From: VBAS01 sp035318985
Lineage (GTDB): Bacteria; Bacteroidota; Bacteroidia; Chitinophagales; Chitinophagaceae
Length of the DNA stretch: 52,217 nucleotides
Assembly: GCA_035318985.1 (NCBI GenBank)
Contig: DATHDP010000137.1
Coordinates: 1 to 52,217, forward strand
Reading direction: 5' to 3'
Below are positions 1-8,327 of the stretch, piece by piece. A program made the position numbers and the translations under genes. A model generated the notes under the pieces. That model saw only the letters and a program-made list of their open reading frames with translations, was not told the DNA's origin and made no database searches. The number at the start of each line of letters is the position of its first letter. Within the stretch, counting starts at the first letter, position 1.

Positions 1-422
1 TCAAGCAAGGTGGCTTTCTCAAGAAATTTCGAAGACTCAATGCCATAACGGATCTTTCCACCAGTATAAATTGGCAAGGAAACATTCATTAATCCATATA
101 ATGCCTGTGACACTTTCGGTTGTTCAACCGGAGGTGTAGTACCGCCACCGCCGCTATTACTTTTTGTTTTAAGATCGACATTTACAGCGTTCACCCGCAA
201 ATAAGAAGCAGACGCTTTAGCATCAGGCAATCTTTTTTCAACTGCTTCCTTTGTAGCAGCCGTTGCCTCTTCAATTTTTGCCTGGTTAATTTTTAATAGC
301 TTGCTGTTTTGAAGGCCCAGGTCGATCGCTTCATTAAGACTTAATGTCTTTTTTTCCTGTGCTGTCATTTGCAATGAAAACAAAGAAAAAATGATCAGCA
401 ATGATTTTAGTTTATTCTTCAT
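1..422 (-). CDS. TolC-family outer membrane efflux protein, N-terminal part
   Basis: This is the first ~140 residues of a TolC-type outer membrane channel; the rest lies beyond the left edge. The frame is open from the ATG at 422 to base 1. The product begins with a Sec signal peptide (MKNKLKSLLIIFSLFSLQ, then MTAQ), followed by the family's typical start KTLSLNEAIDLGLQNS and the amphipathic helix that carries the family's repeated alanine/asparagine pattern. A Gly-rich insert near residue 90 and a PIYTGGK segment (TolC proteins usually have P.F.GG) follow. The start codon overlaps the end of the upstream tetR-like gene by 11 bp, so the two are cotranscribed and probably translationally coupled. 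By analogy with similar operons, a membrane-fusion protein and an RND or ABC pump would lie further left; this cannot be seen here. Confidence 0.88.
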   Translation of the reverse strand, partial: MKNKLKSLLIIFSLFSLQMTAQEKKTLSLNEAIDLGLQNSKLLKINQAKIEEATAATKEAVEKRLPDAKASASYLRVNAVNVDLKTKSNSGGGGTTPPVEQPKVSQALYGLMNVSLPIYTGGKIRYGIESSKFLEKATLL

Positions 423-1041
423 TGGTAAGTATTGCTTTAAATAATTTTTTTAAATGTTGACTTAATTTCTTTTTTAAGTGTTTTTGAAATTCTTCCTCAC
501 TCATGGATTGAAGATCATTGAGCTCCCGGTAGTAAAATTGAGTAGCCACAAGGTTATTGGCCGTACCGATCAGCGTTGCCATCATTAGTGGTATATCAAT
601 ATTTTTTTTAAACTCCCCTTTCTTCTGTCCCTGGTGGATAAGCTTTGAGATCAGTTCCTGGTTTCTTTTCTTCATCTGGAAAATAAGTTCTGCTGTAATT
701 CCTGTATGATTCAACACCTGCTCCCTTACCATGATTCGGGAAAAACATTGTTGCTGCATCATCTTATCAATGTAATGATCGATCAGGATATTCATTTTCT
801 CCAATGAACTAAGTTCATTGTTCTCAATTATGGTTTCCAGCTTGAGCTTAAAATATTCTCCGCGATAACCGAATAAAGCTTCCAGCAGCTTATCCTTAGA
901 ACCGAAATAATAAGAAACCATGGCAAGATTCACGTTAGCCTTCTCGGCTATATCGCGAACGGAAGTGCCATTGAAACCTTTTTCAGCAAAAAGGATTTCT
1001 GCTGTTTCCATTATCTGTACCTGCTTATCGTTGTATTCCAT
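412..1041 (-). CDS. TetR/AcrR family transcriptional regulator
   Basis: A 209-residue one-component repressor. Residues 1-60 form the TetR DNA-binding domain: ETAEILFAEKGFNGTSVRDI followed by NVNLAMVSYYFGSKDKL, the usual helix-turn-helix with its YYFGSKD recognition segment. Residues 65-209 are the variable all-helical ligand and dimer domain, here resembling the C-terminal domain of regulators placed in front of TolC/RND operons. The gene overlaps the downstream TolC gene by 11 bp. A 33-bp palindrome sits 28 bp upstream of the start. The simplest reading is an autoregulated efflux operon repressed until an unknown lipophilic ligand binds. The ligand cannot be inferred. Confidence 0.93.
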   Translation of the reverse strand: MEYNDKQVQIMETAEILFAEKGFNGTSVRDIAEKANVNLAMVSYYFGSKDKLLEALFGYRGEYFKLKLETIIENNELSSLEKMNILIDHYIDKMMQQQCFSRIMVREQVLNHTGITAELIFQMKKRNQELISKLIHQGQKKGEFKKNIDIPLMMATLIGTANNLVATQFYYRELNDLQSMSEEEFQKHLKKKLSQHLKKLFKAILTNEE

Positions 1042-1069
1042 AATGGCTTTTTAAAATTGAGGGGCGAAG

Positions 1070-1102
1070 TTAAACAAATGTTTGATTTAAACAAACGTTT
1101 AA
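1070..1102. promoter_or_regulatory. Probable TetR operator palindrome
   Basis: Two near-palindromic half-sites, AAACAAATGTTT and AAACAAACGTTT, lie side by side and together form a larger imperfect dyad bounded by TTAAAC and GTTTAA. The dyad lies immediately upstream of the tetR-like start at 1041. Its size and AAAC...GTTT arms fit a TetR-family operator bound by two dimers. The assignment to this regulator is inference from position. Confidence 0.65.
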
Positions 1103-1180
1103 TTAACCAATACCAAAAAAACTTCCCCAAATCCCTGGATTTCAATTTAAAATGGACCAAAAAATTGTGAAGAAGGTGAA

Positions 1181-2293
1181 CTATTTTCGCAAGACTAAAT
1201 TTCGCCACCAGTTTCTTTTCATGCAGGGTTGTTCTATGAACTTATAATACATAGTAGAGACAATCAACACACTCAGTAAAATCAATAGATACGATAGAAT
1301 AAAAGAAATAGCAGGGCTTTTTATTTCTATGAACTTTAATAATCGCCCTGTCGCAGAGATAACTTGCTCATGAATGAGATAAATGCTATAACACATACCG
1401 CCAATAATTGCAAGGGGAGCAAAAGAAAAAATTTTAATCAGCCACTTGTTTGTCAGCACTGTATAAAATAATAATACCATCAGCAGGTTTTTTAGAATAT
1501 ATCCGTTTGTGGAATAGAGCCCTATTATGAAGGGAATTAAAATAACGCTGGCGATTCCGATCATAAGCCCTACCCATGATGGCCCTGGAAACTTTATTTT
1601 CTCCACGTAAAGATCGGCCATAAGCATACCACATAAAAAATAATGAAGAAACTTAAATACATGCACACCGGACCATACGTTAAACCAGTAACATGAACTT
1701 GCTATAATTAAGATAAGAAAGATCCCCCATCGTAGTTCTCTCTTTTTTAAATGATATAACAACCCCAATAAGGGAGCAAGTAAATAAAATTGTATTTCTA
1801 TCTCAAGCGTCCAGGCAACCGGCATCACATAAGAATTTTGATGAAAAATTTCATTATGAACATAGAAAAAAGATGCTATAAAATGAGGGAGTAATTCAGC
1901 GAACTCATATTTCTTTATTATAAACACAAGCGCAATAAAGAAAATAATTAGTGCCAGTAAATATGGAGGTTCCATCCTTGTCAGTCTGCGCAGGTAATAA
2001 TTTTTTAAATCAGCTTTCTCATTGTTGTGTATGTATTTTTTTGCAAAATGATGTCCCAACACAAAACCGCTGATGATAAAAAAGAATTGCACGCCAAACA
2101 CCCCATCCAAACTAAACTGCCACCAATAACCAGTAACAAAATTGCCACTAAATATCTTCTGATTGATGAAATTCGGAATATGCGCAATACATACTACCAT
2201 GAATATGGCAACAAATCTCAATCCATCTACCTGTGGTAAATAAAATCCGCTGGAAGTGATCCTTCTGAATTTTTCGAGAAAAGGTTTTGACAT
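1181..2293 (-). CDS. Acyltransferase 3 family membrane protein
   Basis: A 370-residue integral membrane O-acyltransferase of the OafA/YrhL (acyltransferase 3) family. These enzymes move acetyl or other acyl groups onto surface polysaccharides or lipids across the inner membrane. Visible family marks are the N-terminal YLPQVDGLRFVAIFMVV with its R-F pair, FGVQFFFIISGFVLGHHFAKK (residues ~67-87), a following YYLRRLTRMEPPY segment that matches the family's R-R-x-x-R-[IL]-x-P-x-Y pattern, and about ten hydrophobic helices. The canonical H of the first helix is displaced (VCIAHIPNF). Only 10 bp separate it from the end of the upstream alanine dehydrogenase gene, so both are probably on one transcript. 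The acceptor substrate is unknown. Confidence 0.9.
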   Translation of the reverse strand: MSKPFLEKFRRITSSGFYLPQVDGLRFVAIFMVVCIAHIPNFINQKIFSGNFVTGYWWQFSLDGVFGVQFFFIISGFVLGHHFAKKYIHNNEKADLKNYYLRRLTRMEPPYLLALIIFFIALVFIIKKYEFAELLPHFIASFFYVHNEIFHQNSYVMPVAWTLEIEIQFYLLAPLLGLLYHLKKRELRWGIFLILIIASSCYWFNVWSGVHVFKFLHYFLCGMLMADLYVEKIKFPGPSWVGLMIGIASVILIPFIIGLYSTNGYILKNLLMVLLFYTVLTNKWLIKIFSFAPLAIIGGMCYSIYLIHEQVISATGRLLKFIEIKSPAISFILSYLLILLSVLIVSTMYYKFIEQPCMKRNWWRNLVLRK

Positions 2294-2303
2294 ATTCGGA
2301 GAT

Positions 2304-3518
2304 CTATCGCTGACTTGCGATCAATAAATTCAAATCAGTATACTTAAGATCAAAACGTTGACTTAGATAGAAATTGGTCAGTGCACCCTTGAAAAGATAG
2401 ATACCACCACGAAGATGTATATGATGCCAAACCAGGTTTTCAAAACCACCTTCATCACCAGCTTCCATTAATAATGGCATCAGCACATTACTGATAGCTT
2501 GAGATGCTGTACGGGCAAAGCCAGAAGGAATATTCGGAACGCAATAATGAATGACACCGTATTTTAAAAACACCGGGTGTTCATGACTGGTTATTTCTGA
2601 GGTCTCAAAACATCCACCGCGATCTATGCTAACATCAATGACAACAGAACCCGGTCGCATGTTACTTACCATTTCTTCTGTCACTACCATTGGCGTTCTT
2701 CCTGTTTCACTTCCTAATGCACCAACAGCTACCTCACAAGTTTTTAATTGCTTTGACAACATCCGTGGTTCTATAACTGAGGTCCACAAACGATGCCCAA
2801 CATTATTTTGCAATCTTTTTAAACGATACACATTATTGTCAAAAACTTTTACAGATGCACCTAAAGCCAGGGCTGCTCTTACGGCATACTCACCCACAAT
2901 ACCGGCACCAATTACAATTACTTTAGTTGGAGCAATGCCTGAAATACCACCGAGCAAAACTACTTTGCCATGATTTGCCGAACCCAAGTATTGTGCGGCG
3001 ATCAGCATTACGGCGCTTCCTGCTATCTCACTCATGCTGTGAACGATCGGGTAGGTACCGCTATCATCACGCAAATTCTCAAATGAAATTGCCGTGATCC
3101 TTTTATCCATCATCCTTTGCAATAGGTCTGCCTTCAGTATCGAAAGATGAATTGGAGAAATAATTACCTGGTTGAGTTGTAACAAAGGAATGTCCTCATC
3201 GATCACCGGTGCACTCTTAACAAGTATAGGCGCTTTAAAAACTTCAGCACGATCATAAACGATCTTTGCACCTGCTTCACTATAATCTTTATCACGGAAA
3301 TGTGCAGCTTCACCTGCGTTATGTTCGATCGTTACTTCATGCCCGTTACTCACTAACACACTCACAGCATCCGGTGTTAATGCAATGCGATTTTCCTGGA
3401 AAGCAATTTCTTTCGGGATGCCGATCTGTAACCTTGCACCTTTGGGTTTTATATCCAGCGTTTCTTCCAATGTTTCGTAGCTGAACGATGTGCTGATCTT
3501 TGGTCTTTGCTGGCTCAT
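2304..3518 (-). CDS. ald: Alanine dehydrogenase (Ald/PNT family)
   Basis: NAD-dependent alanine dehydrogenase, reversibly converting L-alanine to pyruvate and ammonia. From the chosen ATG the protein has 404 residues. The N-terminal catalytic domain contains IGIPKEI and ENRIALTPDAV (substrate Arg near residue 44), ILVKSAPV (Lys 101) and SPIHLSI (His 124). The Rossmann domain has VIVIGAGIVGEYAVRAALAL (GAGIVG at 204-209) and VIDVSIDRGGCFETS. The frame is open upstream to an ATG at 3593, which would add 25 residues; those are basic, low-complexity and run toward an intergenic repeat, so the internal start giving MSQQRPKIST is preferred. A plain NAD(P) transhydrogenase alpha subunit is less likely because the single-chain C-terminal region matches Ald. 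Confidence 0.86.
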   Translation of the reverse strand: MSQQRPKISTSFSYETLEETLDIKPKGARLQIGIPKEIAFQENRIALTPDAVSVLVSNGHEVTIEHNAGEAAHFRDKDYSEAGAKIVYDRAEVFKAPILVKSAPVIDEDIPLLQLNQVIISPIHLSILKADLLQRMMDKRITAISFENLRDDSGTYPIVHSMSEIAGSAVMLIAAQYLGSANHGKVVLLGGISGIAPTKVIVIGAGIVGEYAVRAALALGASVKVFDNNVYRLKRLQNNVGHRLWTSVIEPRMLSKQLKTCEVAVGALGSETGRTPMVVTEEMVSNMRPGSVVIDVSIDRGGCFETSEITSHEHPVFLKYGVIHYCVPNIPSGFARTASQAISNVLMPLLMEAGDEGGFENLVWHHIHLRGGIYLFKGALTNFYLSQRFDLKYTDLNLLIASQR

Positions 3519-3610
3519 TAGCTGGTTGTTGGTTGCCGAAACTATTTTTTTGTTACAAGCTTTATTAATTCTATTCGGCTTCTGTTGTGTCACTCACTTG
3601 TACGTCCGGT

Positions 3611-3629
3611 AATTCTGCTCAGCAGAATT
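3611..3629. repeat. Perfect-arm palindrome upstream of ald
   Basis: The sequence AATTCTGCTCAGCAGAATT has two perfect 9-bp arms around a single central base. It lies about 90 bp upstream of the preferred ald start and inside the same intergenic segment as a dispersed repeat. It could be an operator or part of that repeat; the sequence does not decide. Confidence 0.45.
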
Positions 3630-3635
3630 GGTACA

Positions 3636-3690
3636 GTTGAAGAGTGCGACGCAACCGTTGCTAAATAGTAGCAGCTTGACGGGAATCAAA
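3636..3690 (-). repeat. Dispersed intergenic repeat, copy A
   Basis: Read on the minus strand this holds ACTATTTAGC, four variable bases, then GTTGCGTCGCACTCTTCAAC. The same 34-base pattern occurs on the plus strand at 25837-25870 with differences only in the four variable bases. Weaker similarity (TTCCCG then CTACTATTTAGC) extends the match to about 3690. A shorter relative lies near 14030. It is non-coding and lies between tsaE and ald. Confidence 0.65.
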
Positions 3691-3695
3691 AATAA

Positions 3696-4154
3696 CTATT
3701 TATCCTGTATAGTAAGGTGGCGGGTCTCTGAATCTTCAACTTCAATAAACACATGAGCTGTATTAATTGGAAACAGGCCGGGAGCTTTTTCGGGCCATTC
3801 GACAAAACAAATATGATCACTGTAAAGACAATCCTCAACCCCTGCTCTTATTGCCTCTTCCACATCTTTCAACCTGTATAGGTCAATATGAAAGATCTTG
3901 CCGGAAGGAAAGTAATACTCATTAATAATTGAAAAAGTGGGGCTGCCTACAACATCTTTTACGCCTTTTGCCTCGCAAAGCGCATGGATAAAAGTGGTTT
4001 TGCCGGCGCCCATATTCCCATGAAAAGCGATAACCTTTTTATCATCGATTACCTTCCAAAACTGGGCAGCTGCATCTTTTATACTAGATAATTCAAAAGT
4101 AAATTTCACTGGGCAAAGATATTTGTGCTTTTGCAACCCGGTGTATAAGATCAT
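3696..4154 (-). CDS. tsaE: tRNA threonylcarbamoyladenosine biosynthesis ATPase TsaE
   Basis: TsaE is the ATPase partner of TsaB-TsaD, which install t6A at position 37 of ANN-decoding tRNAs. The 152-residue frame carries a Walker A motif GNMGAGKT (residues 46-53), the family-specific SPTFSIINEY (71-80), HIDLYRL (89-95) and FVEWPEKAPG (117-126), all in the expected order. The first ~15 residues (to LCP) look unlike the family; a GTG at 4109 giving VKFTFELSS would produce 137 residues, nearer the usual size, so the true start is uncertain. tsaD and tsaB are not in this window. Confidence 0.93.
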   Translation of the reverse strand: MILYTGLQKHKYLCPVKFTFELSSIKDAAAQFWKVIDDKKVIAFHGNMGAGKTTFIHALCEAKGVKDVVGSPTFSIINEYYFPSGKIFHIDLYRLKDVEEAIRAGVEDCLYSDHICFVEWPEKAPGLFPINTAHVFIEVEDSETRHLTIQDK

Positions 4155-4170
4155 TAATTACTTAATTAGC

Positions 4171-4197
4171 TTTGCCTTCCTTTTATTCGTATTTTTG
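4171..4197 (+). promoter_or_regulatory. Candidate Bacteroidota promoter for copA
   Basis: A perfect TAnnTTTG -7 element (TATTTTTG, 4190-4197) is preceded by TTTG at 4171-4174, a spacing of 15 bases that is slightly short for the consensus. It ends 35 bp before the copA ATG, and an AAAGGAG Shine-Dalgarno-like stretch lies between. Confidence 0.5.
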
Positions 4198-4232
4198 CAA
4201 CAGAATTTGCAACAAGTAGAAAAGGAGTTACT

Positions 4233-6344
4233 ATGGAAAATGTACAATGGAAAGTAGAAGGAATGGATTGTAGCAGCTGTGCACTTACAATTCATAAGTA
4301 CCTGGAAAAACAGGGAATGAAAAATGTGAAAGTGAATTCAGTAAGTGGTGATGTAAGTTTTGAAATGAATGGTGGTCCCGCAACACCAAAACTTATAAAA
4401 GGACTCAGTGATCTTGGCTACCATGTAGCCAATCAACAACAAGTAGCTGAAAAGAAAAGAACTTTTCTTTCAACACATCTTCATCGTTTTTTCTTTTGCC
4501 TTCCTTTTGCACTTGTCTTTGTGGTACACATGATCTTCGGAATGCGTATGCATTGGATCGCTAATCCCTGGTTACAATTGGCACTAACAATACCTGTTTA
4601 TGTAGTTGGTATGGATTTCTTTGGCAGAAGTGCATGGAAAAGTTTACGCAACGGTTTGCCAAACATGAATGTGCTGGTTGCTCTTGGATCAACTGCTGCC
4701 TTTGTTTACAGTTTATATGGAACATTAACAGGTCAGGCGGGAAATTTTATGTTCTATGAAACAACAGTAACAATTATTACTCTAGTTTTTCTTGGTAATT
4801 ATTTAGAAGACGCTTCTATTCAATCCACACAAAGAGAATTAAGGAAGCTGGTGAAGTCGCAAAAGCTGATGGCCAACATGATTGCTTTTGATGATAAACA
4901 CCAGGAACAAATATTTCCAGTTGAAAATACTCAACTAAGAGTTGGTGATCTCATTCTAATTAAAAGCGGTGAGCAGGTTCCTATTGACTGTAAAATTCTT
5001 TGGGGTGAAGCTCATGTGAATGAAGCGATCGTAACCGGTGAAAGCAGTCCGGTTCATAAATATGCAAAAGATAAACTTATAGGTGGTAGTGTTATCTCCG
5101 ATGGAACTATTAAAGCACAAGTAACAGCCGTTGGCGATGATACTATTCTTGCAGGCATTATTAATATGGTAAAGCAAGCACAGGGAGAAAAACCCCCGGT
5201 GCAGCAATTAGCAGATAAGATCAGTGCCATATTTGTTCCGATTGTTATTGGCATTGCTGTAGTGACTCTTATTGTAAACTGGATCCTATTAAGTCAGTTC
5301 ACTCCTGCTCTGATGCGCAGTATCGCTGTACTGGTTATCGCTTGTCCTTGTGCCATGGGACTTGCTACTCCTGCGGCCATTGCCGTTGGCCTGGGTCGTG
5401 CTGCGAAGAATGGAATTCTTTTTCGCAATTCTACAAGTCTTGAAATGTTTAAAAACATAACGCAGGTTGTATTTGATAAGACAGGAACATTGACTACCGG
5501 GAAGTTTGTAGTTTCTGGTTTTAAGTTTTTAGTTGAAGATGAGTCTGAATTTAAAAAAATTGCATACAGTCTTGAAAAGTATTCGAATCATCCAATAGCA
5601 AAAAGTATAACTGAAAATTGGAAGGTCAAAGATGAAATACGCTGGAATAAAATAGAAGAAATAAAAGGGCTTGGAATGAAAGCAAGCGATAAAGAAGGAA
5701 ATGAATATTGGGCCGGTTCATTTAATGTGGCAAGAGAATTTACAAAAGAAGACGATCATAATATTTATATCGTAAAAAACAATCAGTTGCTTGGCTGGAT
5801 CGATGTAAAAGATGAGATCCGTCCTGAAGCTAAATCTGTGATCGATTATTTGCATAGTAAAAATATTAAAACAATTTTATTAAGTGGTGACCGTCGTGCA
5901 AAATGTGAGGCTTTGGCTGCACAGTTAAATATTGACGTTGTGATCGCAGAACAAACTCCTGAACAAAAATTGCAAAAAATAGCGGAACTGAATGCGGCAA
6001 CACCTACCGCAATGGTGGGTGACGGCATTAATGATGCACCCGCATTGGCAAAAGCAACCATTGGTATTTCAATGAGTGAGGCTTCACAGGTTGCTGTACA
6101 AAGTGCACAAGTGGTGTTAATGAGCCAGGGTTTGAAAAAAATGCCAATGGCTCTCGGCCTTGGCAAAGCAACTTATGTAACCATCAAACAAAATCTTTTC
6201 TGGGCATTTGCATATAATATTGTTGCCATTCCCGTTGCTGCGTTTGGTTTTCTTACTCCAACATTCGGTGCATTAGTTATGGGATTGAGTGATGTGGTGC
6301 TTGCGATAAATTCTGTAAGGCTATTTGTTAAGAAAGTTGAATAA
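4233..6344 (+). CDS. copA: Copper-translocating P1B-type ATPase (CopA-like)
   Basis: A 703-residue heavy-metal pump that exports Cu(I) from the cytoplasm at the cost of ATP. It starts with one HMA metal-binding domain containing GMDCSSC (Cys 13 and 16), followed by membrane helices. It also has the actuator loop VTGESSPVHK, the transmembrane metal site IACPCAMGLATP (CPC at 371-373), the phosphorylated Asp in FDKTGTLTTG (Asp 415), the nucleotide-binding HP (SNHPIAKSI) and the hinge GDGINDAP (596-603). The CPC plus MGLATP pattern is typical of the copper subclass rather than Zn/Cd pumps. The start has a good AAAGGAG site. No metallochaperone or CopY/CueR-type regulator is adjacent. Confidence 0.95.
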   Translation: MENVQWKVEGMDCSSCALTIHKYLEKQGMKNVKVNSVSGDVSFEMNGGPATPKLIKGLSDLGYHVANQQQVAEKKRTFLSTHLHRFFFCLPFALVFVVHMIFGMRMHWIANPWLQLALTIPVYVVGMDFFGRSAWKSLRNGLPNMNVLVALGSTAAFVYSLYGTLTGQAGNFMFYETTVTIITLVFLGNYLEDASIQSTQRELRKLVKSQKLMANMIAFDDKHQEQIFPVENTQLRVGDLILIKSGEQVPIDCKILWGEAHVNEAIVTGESSPVHKYAKDKLIGGSVISDGTIKAQVTAVGDDTILAGIINMVKQAQGEKPPVQQLADKISAIFVPIVIGIAVVTLIVNWILLSQFTPALMRSIAVLVIACPCAMGLATPAAIAVGLGRAAKNGILFRNSTSLEMFKNITQVVFDKTGTLTTGKFVVSGFKFLVEDESEFKKIAYSLEKYSNHPIAKSITENWKVKDEIRWNKIEEIKGLGMKASDKEGNEYWAGSFNVAREFTKEDDHNIYIVKNNQLLGWIDVKDEIRPEAKSVIDYLHSKNIKTILLSGDRRAKCEALAAQLNIDVVIAEQTPEQKLQKIAELNAATPTAMVGDGINDAPALAKATIGISMSEASQVAVQSAQVVLMSQGLKKMPMALGLGKATYVTIKQNLFWAFAYNIVAIPVAAFGFLTPTFGALVMGLSDVVLAINSVRLFVKKVE

Positions 6345-6387
6345 GGTTGACGCTATAGCCAGAATTTTTCTTTTCCTAACTTCATCG

Positions 6388-6407
6388 CCTGCCTGCGGGT
6401 AGGCAGG
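6388..6407. repeat. GC-rich dispersed palindrome
   Basis: CCTGCCTGCGGGTAGGCAGG is a hairpin-forming sequence of much higher GC content than its surroundings. It lies 10 bp before the recQ start and 43 bp after the copA stop. Palindromes of this CCTGCC/GGCAGG type are familiar as scattered intergenic repeats in Bacteroidota. With no T-tract following, it is not a standard terminator. Confidence 0.7.
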
Positions 6408-6416
6408 TTCAACTTT

Positions 6417-8327
6417 ATGATGTTGGCTGATATTCATAAAATACTAAAAGATTATTGGGGGTATGATGCATTCAGGCCTTTGCAGGAAGATGTCATCAAT
6501 TCTGTTCTTAAGGGGAAGGATACTCTTGCATTAATGCCAACAGGCGGCGGCAAATCTTTATGTTACCAGGTTCCTGCTCTAGCCAAAGAAGGATTATGTC
6601 TTGTTATTTCTCCATTGATCGCATTAATGAAAGACCAGGTAGAGAATCTCCGCAGGAAAAACATTACTGCATTTGCCATCTTCTCTGGCATGACCCGTAC
6701 GGAAGTTATAAACACATTAAAAGTTGCAACAAACAGCAATTGTAAATTTTTATACGTTTCTCCGGAAAGACTTGAAACAAATTTGTTCAAAGAATACTTG
6801 CCCGGGATGAACATCAATCTGGTTGCAGTAGACGAAGCGCATTGCATCTCTCAATGGGGTTATGATTTCCGTCCGCCTTATTTACGCATTGCAGCTTTAA
6901 GAGAAGAATTAAAAGATGTTCCTGTAATTGCATTGACTGCATCCGCAACAAAAGAAGTACTGGATGACATTTGTGAGAAGCTTCAGTTCAAAGAAAAAAA
7001 TATTTTTCGTCAATCTTTTGAAAGAAAAAATCTTTCATATAGTGTTTTTAAGGTCGATTCCAAGATCAATAAAGTAATTGAAATATTAAATAAAGTTCAG
7101 GGCAGTGCAATTGTTTATTGTAAGAGCAGGAAACGAACAAAAGAAATAGCTGAATTGCTGCAACTCCAAAATATCATTGCTGATTTCTATCATGCTGGTT
7201 TGCCACAAGAAGAAAGAAACAAACGCCAGGAAAATTGGATAAAAAATAAAACAAGGGTTATTGTTTGCACCAATGCATTCGGAATGGGAATTGACAAACC
7301 TGATGTTCGTTCTGTTATTCATGCAGATGTTCCCGATTGCCTTGAAAATTATTACCAGGAAGCGGGCCGCGCAGGAAGAGATGGCGAAAAATCATTTGCG
7401 GTCTTACTTTATGATGATAATGATATTACCGAATTAGAAGGATTAGCTGCGATCCGCTATCCATCATTGGATGATATGAAAAATGTTTATCAATCGGTAG
7501 CAAATTATTTACAAATCCCTGCCGGTACCGGCGAAGGAAATTATTTTGATTTTGACATCAATGATTTTGTAAAAAAATTTAAGCTAAATACTCACACGGC
7601 TATTTACTCATTGAAAGCATTGGAGCAGGATAACTGGCTTTCGCTGAATGAGCAAGTCTTTCTTCCATCAAAAATTAAATTTACCACGACAAAGCAAGCA
7701 TTGTATGATTTTGAAACATCTCATCCTGAACTGGAACCTGCCATCAAAGCCCTGCTTCGTGGTTATGAAGGAATTTTTGACTTCCCCACTTCTATTTCTG
7801 AAATAGTTTTAATTCGATTATTGAAAAAGGATGTTGAAGAAATAAAAAAAGATCTTTCGCAGCTAGATCGGTTTGGTATTATACATTACGAACCGCAGAA
7901 AGATTCCCCGCAACTTTATTTTCCACGCAATCGTGTAAAAGTGGAAGATCTTTCTATCAATATGGATCTGTATCATAAGCGGAAAGAAAAATTTATAGCA
8001 AGAGTAAAAAATATCGTTCAATATGTGCAGGAGCATGTAACCTGCCGCAGTAAAATGATCGGCAGTTATTTTGGAGATAATAAATTACATAATTGCAAAG
8101 TATGTGATAATTGTCTGCGCCAGAAAAAAGTTCATATCGACGAAAAAGAATTTGAAAAGATCAGTAATCGTATACAAACTGTTTTAGCACCACAGCCTTT
8201 GCCTTCAAAAGAATTAATGGATCAACTTGGCGCAATAAAAAAGGAAAAAGCCTGGAAAGTGATCGAGTTTCTCCAGGCTGAAAATAAATTAGAAGTGGAT
8301 AATGCCGGTTGGGTTAGATTAAAATAA
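6417..8327 (+). CDS. recQ: ATP-dependent DNA helicase RecQ
   Basis: A 3'-5' DNA helicase of recombination and replication-fork repair. The 636-residue product has the superfamily 2 core: AFRPLQEDVI (Q-motif region), PTGGGKSLCYQVPA (Walker A, Lys 46), VDEAHCISQWGYDFRPPY (DEAH at 139-142), ALTASAT, and motifs V/VI in FGMGIDKPDVR and YYQEAGRAGRDG. A RecQ zinc-binding domain follows with four cysteines (543, 560, 563, 566), then a winged-helix region. An HRDC domain is not recognisable at the C-terminus, as in many RecQ proteins of this phylum. Two ATGs are adjacent at the start (6417 and 6420). Its last 9 bp overlap the convergent DUF853 gene. Confidence 0.96.
   Translation: MMLADIHKILKDYWGYDAFRPLQEDVINSVLKGKDTLALMPTGGGKSLCYQVPALAKEGLCLVISPLIALMKDQVENLRRKNITAFAIFSGMTRTEVINTLKVATNSNCKFLYVSPERLETNLFKEYLPGMNINLVAVDEAHCISQWGYDFRPPYLRIAALREELKDVPVIALTASATKEVLDDICEKLQFKEKNIFRQSFERKNLSYSVFKVDSKINKVIEILNKVQGSAIVYCKSRKRTKEIAELLQLQNIIADFYHAGLPQEERNKRQENWIKNKTRVIVCTNAFGMGIDKPDVRSVIHADVPDCLENYYQEAGRAGRDGEKSFAVLLYDDNDITELEGLAAIRYPSLDDMKNVYQSVANYLQIPAGTGEGNYFDFDINDFVKKFKLNTHTAIYSLKALEQDNWLSLNEQVFLPSKIKFTTTKQALYDFETSHPELEPAIKALLRGYEGIFDFPTSISEIVLIRLLKKDVEEIKKDLSQLDRFGIIHYEPQKDSPQLYFPRNRVKVEDLSINMDLYHKRKEKFIARVKNIVQYVQEHVTCRSKMIGSYFGDNKLHNCKVCDNCLRQKKVHIDEKEFEKISNRIQTVLAPQPLPSKELMDQLGAIKKEKAWKVIEFLQAENKLEVDNAGWVRLK

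Noticed and set aside
1011..1208. 65-codon open frame between the acyltransferase and the TetR-like gene
   Set aside because: It covers the operator palindrome and tetR start region, has low-complexity composition and no recognisable protein features.
3519..3593. N-terminal 25-residue extension of alanine dehydrogenase
   Set aside because: The extension is basic and low in conserved positions and abuts an intergenic repeat; the internal ATG gives a normal-length protein.
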